Below, one piece after another: positions 57,950 through 64,000 of a stretch of 64,000 nt of DNA. A program made the translations under genes and the position numbers. Position 1 is the first letter of the stretch; the number at the start of each line of letters is the position of its first letter. Below the pieces are notes generated by a model. It worked only from the letters and a program-made list of their open reading frames with translations. It did not search any database and was not told the DNA's origin. The DNA is from Cloeon dipterum (taxonomy: Eukaryota; Arthropoda; Insecta; Ephemeroptera; Baetidae): positions 34,155,883 through 34,219,882 of the forward strand of contig NC_088789.1 of the NCBI RefSeq assembly GCF_949628265.1, written 5' to 3'.

Positions 57950-58200
57950 GAGGAGAGAGGAATGGAATTTTAATCACGAAATTGGCCATTTTCAGGTGCC
58001 GACGTGACTTTGATAATAAGGCGTCAATTTTTTATGTGTTTGGCAAGGCAAAAGAAAAGCAGGGTGTGTCACGTGCCAGACAGTATAAGCGATTGAAAAA
58101 ATAAATTTCGGGGCGTGGAAGACGCCAAGCAACTTTAAGTTGAAAGGCGCTCGCTCAAAATAAACGCAAAATTAAGGAAAATGGCCAATTTTATGCATTA
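57950..58200 (-). repeat. Shared downstream (3') block, copy at 58 kb
   Basis: Matches 23470-23800: AGAGGAATGGAATTTTAATC, GACGTGACTTTGATAATAAG, GGGGCGTGGAAGACGCCAAG and GGCCAATTTTATGCATTATT in order, directly downstream of the gene ending at 58217. Confidence 0.7.
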
Positions 58201-58216
58201 TTCCAGTCCATACTGT

Positions 58217-58837
58217 TTACACGAAGAACAAAATCACGATGAGTGAGATGAATGGACCCAGGAAGCAAGTAATTGTGGCGGTGTGGCCGGTGTTGCTGGC
58301 AAGTGCAGCTTCAGTGGGCTTCGCAGTGACGTTGCCAAGCTGCAAGTTGAGACTCAGATGCTGAGGACAGTCAGCTAAAATGAAAAGGGTTAAGTTGGAA
58401 AATATTTTAAAAATAAAATTATTTACCGAGCGAACTGTGACAATTGAGGTTGCCTTTGTTCTCGTCGGTGGGAGAAATGGTGCAGCCGCACTTTGAAACC
58501 AATTCAGTCAGATTTTTACAATGGTTTTCATTTCGGGTTTCGTTTTGCCGGCAAAACTGGACTATAGTTTCTTCCGCTGAAAAATTATTTCTCGTTATAA
58601 TGATAAAGAAAAACACTCATAAAAATGACGACTCATTTTCTCCCGTGAAGCGGATTTCAGTCGTGCATTTCATGAATTCTTAAATCAATAATTATTTAAA
58701 TTTATACCGTTGGCCATCATCTCGAGTTTCCAGTTGTCGATTCGAATATTTTCGAACGGGCGGAGTGTCGCACCAGCTGATTGTGAGCAAAGAGTCAGCA
58801 GGACCAGGAGGAGAGCAAAAAACGCACAGCTCAACAT
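58217..58837 (-). CDS. Six-cysteine surface protein, GPI-type tail (family member 6)
   Basis: Minus-strand coding exons 58837-58708, 58576-58427 and 58374-58217, phase-1 introns, 145 residues. Exon 1: MLSCAFFALLLVLLTLCSQS signal peptide, box FENIRIDNWKLEMMANG. Exon 2: AEETIVQFCRQNETRNENHC, CGC, LNC; sequon NET. Exon 3: ADCPQHLSLNLQLGNVTAKP, a Ser/Thr/Asn stretch, then a hydrophobic end (TCFLGPFISLIVILFFV) at the stop with no basic tail, as expected for a GPI signal. Closest paralogue is member 1, with matching exon lengths (exon 2 is 150 bases in both) and matching 3' flank. An acceptor-like GTGAAACATTTT... CAG lies upstream, so a 5' noncoding exon is likely. Family function unknown. Confidence 0.77.
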
Positions 58838-59009
58838 CTTTGGTGTTGTCAATCGGATCTGTGAAACATTTTTACAATTTATTTGTTACTCGGTATATTT
58901 TTTTCAAATATACACAAATTAAATTGCGACGAAGTATAATGCAAAAATATAGACAGTCACAACGTCCCGTGAAATTAATTCGCACGATAACTAACCGATA
59001 TTTTCCCTA

Positions 59010-59340
59010 AGCAGATACCCCAAAGGTTTTTGGCCGCCGGCCCACGGGGCCCCGGGGAGTCCCCTCTTTGCAAGCGGCTTCCCTAAGCTCGCGGGTAAAA
59101 AAATCGCCAACACGGGGCGGATCGGGGCGAAACCCGGGTGGTCGACGCAGGGTCGCCCACGAACGCGTTTTCAGGTGTGCAAGCCCGGATTCCTCCCATA
59201 GGCGAATTTTAAAAAAAAATAAAACCAAAAAAGGCTTTTTCGACGCTCACAAGGAGGCAGTGGGGGTGCGGGGGAGCTGAGGGGTTGAAAACTAGCCCAC
59301 CACCCGCAGAATTTAACGGCGAGTTCAGCGAACACCGGTT
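59010..59340 (-). repeat. Dispersed repeat family A, GC-rich inverted copy
   Basis: On the minus strand the usual order can be followed: GGCCCCGTGGGCCGGCGGCC, AACCGGTGTTCGCTGAACTC and GCCGTTAAATTCTGCGGGTG. This copy and its right flank to about 59470 are far more GC-rich than the other copies and the surroundings. A TTTTTTTTTATTTT-type A/T run lies inside. Confidence 0.5.
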
Positions 59341-59479
59341 TTAGCCCGCAGGTCCCATAGCGGCCGAGAGCCGGTTTTCTTGGCGTTTCCGGCGCCGCAG
59401 GCGCCAGCGCGCCCTCGCCCGGCGGTCGCCGCCCGCGATCGGCTTTGGGGGCGAATCCGAGTTTGCCCCCAACTCCTAA

Positions 59480-61100
59480 TTCAAGTGCGAAGCGCTTGTG
59501 AATTACAGATAACACAGATACAGAAACACTGTCAGATTGAAAGATGACAGGAGGGGGAGAAAGGAGTGAGAATGAGAATGCGACTTTTTGGAGCTTCTAC
59601 TCTCTGCTCATCTGCTCCTGAATTCTGAACTTCTTGCTCAAGGCCGATTGTTCCTGGTTGCATAATGCATTGTCACTTTTGTTTCGTTCGCATTCGCACT
59701 TGCAGTTTGCATGTTCAATTTCGAAACGCACGAATTATTAGAATTACATAAAAGTTGCGGGTTTTCCGAGTCAACCCGCACTCGCACTAAACCGCACTAC
59801 GCCTACATTACACTCTAACATTAGATTTCAACTTACATGAATTTTTCCTTTCAAAAAGCAAGCGCTGTATACTGAGGGAGCTGAAACGGACTAACAGCAG
59901 CGGCGGCGCACAGCACGAACACTGTTGCCTCAGTCAGTTATCTTGGAGCTAGAGGTGTGACGTTGAGTGCGTCATTCCACGCCAAGCCTAGAGAGGGGAA
60001 CCGGGATGTTTTTGGCGCGAAATGTGACCTTTTCGTGGTTAAATTCAGTAAAATATGTGGAAAACTCAAAATTGGTGAAATTTTCCAAATGGTATTTTGA
60101 GGGGTGCGTTTTTGCGCATTATAAAATTGACAAACCCTGGTCAAAATGCATAAAAATCCTAAAAATTAACGATACTCCAGACATCATTAGGGCATACAAG
60201 AAAAAATAATCGATAGTTTGTTTAGCACAACACCCTATATATATATAGCAAGAGCCAACCCGCACCCGCAATCCGCCATTTTTGTCCAGATTTGCAAAAT
60301 CTGGACCCGCACCCGCGGGTTTGGTGCGGGTTTTGCGGGTTCAACCTAGTGCTTTGCGAGGGTCGCGGGTTCCCTTCCTATAAATAACGCGCTCGTCGTA
60401 CGCTGCCGCGCCGCGCCTGCTCGTCAGAGCTCACACATTATTTGCGTGGGGTGAAGAGTAGTGTGAGACTTTTGAAAAAGTCCTACTTGAAGATAGGTAT
60501 ATAATATACTGTAGTACACGACGGATGAGGATGAGGGATTGGTCAAAACCGCGCGTATAAAAATTTTTTACTCATGACGTCATGAGTCAACACGCGCTTG
60601 ATTAGGCCCAGCAGTTCAAAGTGCATCAAAAATACTCTGCAGCGCGGACGCGGACTCCTTCGTCGTGCATTAATTCTGTTCTGCCCATTCACCTCTCGCA
60701 GCACGTTATTACTGTTGGGCTACCATCAAGTCGAACAGCTGATCCAAAAGGTCTCTTATTCCTCCTGACAAAAGAGGATCTTTGCGCCCGGCAGCAGACA
60801 TTATGTGAGAGAACGACGTACTGCTTCAAAAGTAAAGCGCCGCAGAAAAATACAGCTGCCTTTTCAGCATTCCTTTGCCGCGCGATATTAATTTGCTTGG
60901 TTCACCAACGAAGAGGAAAAAGCAGCAATTTAAATTTATCAGCGGGCATAGTACATCACGTTCGGTACTTTTAGAGCCAAATGTTTGAGCGCGAAAATAA
61001 AAGATAACGATCAGGCCTTGTCATAAATAGAATCATCGCACATATAGTTATAAAATCACAGGTTTTATCGCTTTAATTCAATTCAATTAACAAACATAAG
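59480..61100. other. Intergenic with GCGGGT/ACCCGC-rich patches
   Basis: No supported gene. Repeated ACCCGCACCCGC and GCGGGTTTGGTGCGGG words lie at 60258-60345 around an inverted CCAGATTTGCAAAATCTGG palindrome, with related words at 59755-59800. Small open frames (59967-60209, 60621-60974) have no recognisable features. A TCTGCAGCGCG patch and short TATAAAAA (60556) are present without a gene. Confidence 0.4.
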
Positions 61101-61109
61101 ACCGTTCTT

Positions 61110-61245
61110 TTTACAACACAAAAACCTGCTAAGCGGAACACGCGCTTGCGATATCTCTTAATGCAGATGCAGACAGCTTATTCAGTTCATAAAAAAGTTG
61201 TCTCCGGGCCAAAACATGACACACGCGCGCGCGCGCGCGCGCAAG
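61110..61245 (-). repeat. Dispersed repeat family B, copy 3, with CG dinucleotide tract
   Basis: Diverged copy of repeat B: AAAACCTGCTAAGCGGAAC, CAGTTCATAAAAAAGTTGTC and CGGGCCAAAACATGACACA. It ends in a pure CGCGCGCGCGCGCGCGCG tract (about 61221-61243), where the other copies have GT or CA repeats. Confidence 0.55.
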
Positions 61246-61804
61246 GTATAAATATAAACACTTGATTCTGCTAATCTGCTTAGCACGCTGTCAAGTTTTT
61301 ATCCTTTCCGCCTCTCTAATATATGTTCAAGTAAATTTGCGATTTGTTTGGAGATTAAAAGTCAAAATAATTCCCGAGCAATTAGCAAAAAATATTGAAG
61401 CAGCTCTCGGCCTTGCCCTTTTCCTTCACGCCTCGGGTCATGAGATGGAATTAAAAGTATTGAAATTGTTGAAGAAATGCTCCAATAATTATACTCAGTC
61501 ATTCGCTTTCTGCTCTTTAGGTCAAGAAAATGGAAAATAAAATCAAGAGATTTTGCATGAAGAAGAGGTTGCTTTTTATTTAGTTTATTGCTTGAAAGTG
61601 AATATCTATAAATTGAAATTGGCTGTGAATTACGTTCCTCTGAACGAGACTTTGATAGAAACCGTAACAAAAGTAACAACTTTGGTCTTGAAGAGCGACC
61701 TCTGGCATAGTGGAAAGATGATTGGTGCTGCGTTGGGATGTTTCGGTACAATTTCATGCACTTCGTACCGATAATTCATTGCACAAATGCCTTCCAAAGT
61801 TGCA

Positions 61805-62592
61805 CTAAACAGCGTTGAAAATTGTTGTCATCAGCACTGCCAGCAAAATGCTATTAAGAGTTGGAAGCGTGCTGGCGCTGGAGAAACTGACAGAGAAGTG
61901 TTCGGGACAGTAAGCCACTAAAAAAAAGAAGAAGCAAATAATTGAAACTCTTTATCCAATATATAAATATACTCTTCTTACTTGTGCGGTTATTGCATAT
62001 GATCAAGACGGAATCGAGAGCGGGATCAGATACGTTTTCTGTTTGAGGACGACATCCGCACTCTTTTTCCAGTTCCACCTCGTCTTTGCACTCTTCTGGG
62101 CCGTTCGGTGGGCAATAGTTGTACAGAAGCTCCTCTGCTGCAAAAATTATTAGAATTGTTAAAAAACAAATGGGTCAACAGGGAAATATTGTCATTGCAA
62201 AAGTTCACACTCTGTTATTTAAGCTTTAGTACAAATTGAACGCATGCAGTGTCAGAATAAGAATTTATATGCAGCCTCCTCGGTTTTTACATTGTCTCTC
62301 AAAATGCAAATTAAGTGAAAAGGATATTTGTGACAAAATCTGTAAAATATTGAAACATAAACTACACACACTGCGAGAGGCAACTGCATTTAATTTCTGC
62401 TGGCATCAGGTTCATTGGTGTTGAGAGCGTTTAAATTTTCTTACAATTGTTCGACATGTGTAGTACCGCGTAGCTGCGTGATAGGTTTGCAAAGTGGGCA
62501 AATTGAAATGGCACGGGTGCAGCATCAGTAGTGTAGGGATTGAAGATCAGCACCAAAAATAAAGATGCAAAGATGGCATTGATTGTCTTCAT
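61805..62592 (-). CDS. Six-cysteine protein with truncated C-terminus (family member 7)
   Basis: Minus-strand coding exons 62592-62445, 62137-61982 and 61917-61805, phase-1 introns, 138 residues. Exon 1: MKTINAIFASLFLVLIF signal peptide; the family box is weak. Exon 2: SEELLYNYCPPNGPEECKDE, VELEKECGC, IICNN. Exon 3: MAYCPEHFSVSF, a deletion of the stalk relative to member 4, then a hydrophobic end (NSILLAVLMTTIFNAV) and TAG at 61805-61807. In member 4 the homologous frame continues into a tryptophan-rich basic tail; here the stop falls right after the helix, so the product would resemble a GPI-signal or tail-less protein. Either a functional variant or an early pseudogene. Confidence 0.6.
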
Positions 62593-63800
62593 CCTCTTCC
62601 AATTGCGTTTTAGAACTCTCTCTGGAACATAGAATCACAATCTGAACTTACTCTTAATCGTCTCACCGAGACCAAAAATAAATTTCACTCTGCCATGTAA
62701 TTTCAAAGCGTACGTGAAGATAAATCATTTTAGATCAGTGACTCTCAGACCTTACATATAATTGTTAATTAGGATGTTTGAAAAGCAAGTGGATTCGCGG
62801 TCCTGCTGCAGAGAGTTTGCGTTGGGGCGGATCAGAAATAAAATTACAACTTACATGGTACGTTTGCTTGCTTTCGTGGCTGTCTGTCTCCCTTTGTGGC
62901 AACGCACTGACTGACACCGCGGAAAATCGCACTTCGCTTTTTATATCAACTCCAGTGCGATCCGATCCGTCAGCCACCGCCCTCGCATCTCTTCTAGATT
63001 CATACAAATCCAAGAAGTTGCCGCATTTGTTTCAACCGAGTAGTTTTTTTCGTTTTCTTTGAATGCCAATTAACATACAGAATTTTAGTGCGCCTAATGA
63101 GCTATCAATTTAAATAATATTTAATTCAAAATCAAACCCACAAAACGCGGGAAAGAAATAAACATGTAAAAAATGAGACAAGCGCGTCTCTCTCACTATT
63201 TTTAACCCGGAGAGCTGCTGAGGGAATATATCGCATTTCTGAGTGTACGAATTGCATGAATAACAGTTTCGTGTTTAAATGAAGCAAACAGATTAAATTA
63301 AACATCGAATCCTTTTTTAAAAGCACCTCCTCGTCGGTTTGGCGCCACAAAAGCGGTTTATATTTGAGCAACACGAGATGGCGAAAATATCAACGGGCGC
63401 TGGCTCCGATTTCAATCTGCATTGAACCATTAAAAGAGTTAATTAAGAGGTGACGCACACGTGTCGTGAATATTACCAACAGCAGAATCCATGCTGTTTA
63501 TAGAAAAATTCACCTCTTCTAAATTCACGGTGCGTCAAAACCGTGAAATTTGTTTTGTTCAAAAATACATTTAAATAATTTCTAGTGAACGAATTCCGAG
63601 GCAGGCATTTAATTCTATCCCCAAAAGATACATAAATATTTATAAATTATTATTTTACACCAATTATAGTTTGCGAATTTTGGAATTGACTCAATTACAA
63701 GTAATTGTTACAACGGCAAAACCCAAAAGTAATACTTTAAGTTAGTTCAACGTTGCAACTGTCCGGTGCTCGATTGACGTTAATGGCCATGCAATTCTAT
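62593..63800. other. Spacer between members 7 and 8
   Basis: No supported gene. Short open frames at 62778-63062 (plus) and 63132-63374 (minus) show no recognisable features. The left part repeats sequence upstream of member 4 (CATAGAATCACAATCTGAAC versus CATAGAATTACGAGTTGAT). Confidence 0.4.
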
Positions 63801-63805
63801 GCTTA

Positions 63806-64000
63806 TTATTCTAGTCCATAAGACCATATTGCCAATCCAATTACACGTTTGATCAGAAACACGATTAACGAAATTAGGAAGAGTGCCAGAGATAGACACA
63901 AGAACCAAGTAATTATTGTCGCGGTGTTGCTTGCAGCAGTTTCACTGAGCTTCGCGGTGACAGCGCCTTGCTGGAAGGTGACACTCACAATCAGATCCTG
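63806..64000 (-). CDS. Six-cysteine membrane protein, 3' exon only (family member 8, partial)
   Basis: The last exon of a further member, cut by the window edge. On the minus strand it enters as QDLIVSVTFQQGAVTAKLSE, then a Ser/Thr/Asn stretch, a hydrophobic helix (WFLCLSLALFLISLIVFLI) and a short basic tail (KRVIGLAIWSYGLE) before TAA at 63806. The TFQQG and AVTAKLSETAASNT words align with members 1 and 6, but the anchor is a transmembrane helix with a tail rather than a GPI-type end. Upstream exons lie beyond 64000. Confidence 0.65.
   Translation of the reverse strand, partial: QDLIVSVTFQQGAVTAKLSETAASNTATIITWFLCLSLALFLISLIVFLIKRVIGLAIWSYGLE

Noticed and set aside
1-64000. tRNA, rRNA, CRISPR arrays and bacterial genes
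   Set aside because: No T-loop or cloverleaf pattern, no regularly spaced palindromic repeats with unique spacers, and the spliced gene structure is clearly animal. The 8-kb tandem array has drifting spacers in a minisatellite pattern, not CRISPR.
23837-64000. Assignment of the six-cysteine family to Ly6/three-finger proteins
   Set aside because: The typical C-terminal CC-x4-CN of three-finger proteins is missing and there are only six cysteines with a C-x-C centre; size and GPI ends are similar but the pattern is not.

Overview
The window looks like insect genomic DNA: AT-rich intergenic sequence, short GT-AG introns, and an ion transport peptide (ITP) gene with the alternative 3' exons typical of insects. 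Its mature N-terminal half closely resembles the locust hormone. The species cannot be fixed from sequence alone; a hemimetabolous or palaeopteran insect such as a mayfly is a guess. No bacterial-style operons, tRNA, rRNA or CRISPR arrays were seen. All gene models are spliced models assembled by eye.

Left third (1-20.7 kb), host genes. A probable last exon of a leucine-rich-repeat-like gene lies at 135-588 (+). A six-exon minus-strand gene at 6422-2929 encodes a TYSND1-like peroxisomal leader-peptide-processing protease, with a complete His/Asp/Ser set and a C-terminal SKL peroxisome signal. A 16-unit minisatellite built on GGGGCGTGGC sits at 8.15-8.81 kb. The ITP gene runs from about 13.7 to 20.2 kb (+), with a proximal promoter at 13.68 kb, a possible distal 5' exon at 9.4 kb, a shared hormone exon, and alternative ITP-L and ITP C-terminal exons. 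ITP introns are full of AAAATGGCGG-type motifs.

Right two thirds (21-64 kb), a young accessory gene cluster. At least eight members of one small secreted or membrane-anchored protein family are present: seven on the minus strand and one, at 52.7-53.7 kb, inverted. All have three coding exons with phase-1 introns, a signal peptide, and a six-cysteine module C-x10/11-C-x9-14-C-x-C-x13-18-C-x6/7-C. They differ mainly in the C-terminal anchor: some end in a GPI-signal-like hydrophobic tail, others have a transmembrane helix with a short or long basic tail. I do not recognise this family. The genes are embedded in repeated segmental units that carry a shared downstream block, a shared upstream block and a second, degenerate gene-like block.

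Mobile and repeat DNA is interleaved: a 3.3-kb long-terminal-inverted-repeat DNA transposon (54310-57594) with a target duplication and an empty-site comparison, an A-B-A'-B composite repeat (49011-49894), a palindromic MITE-like element (38842-38995), and four dispersed repeat families. The window starts inside one gene and ends inside a family member.
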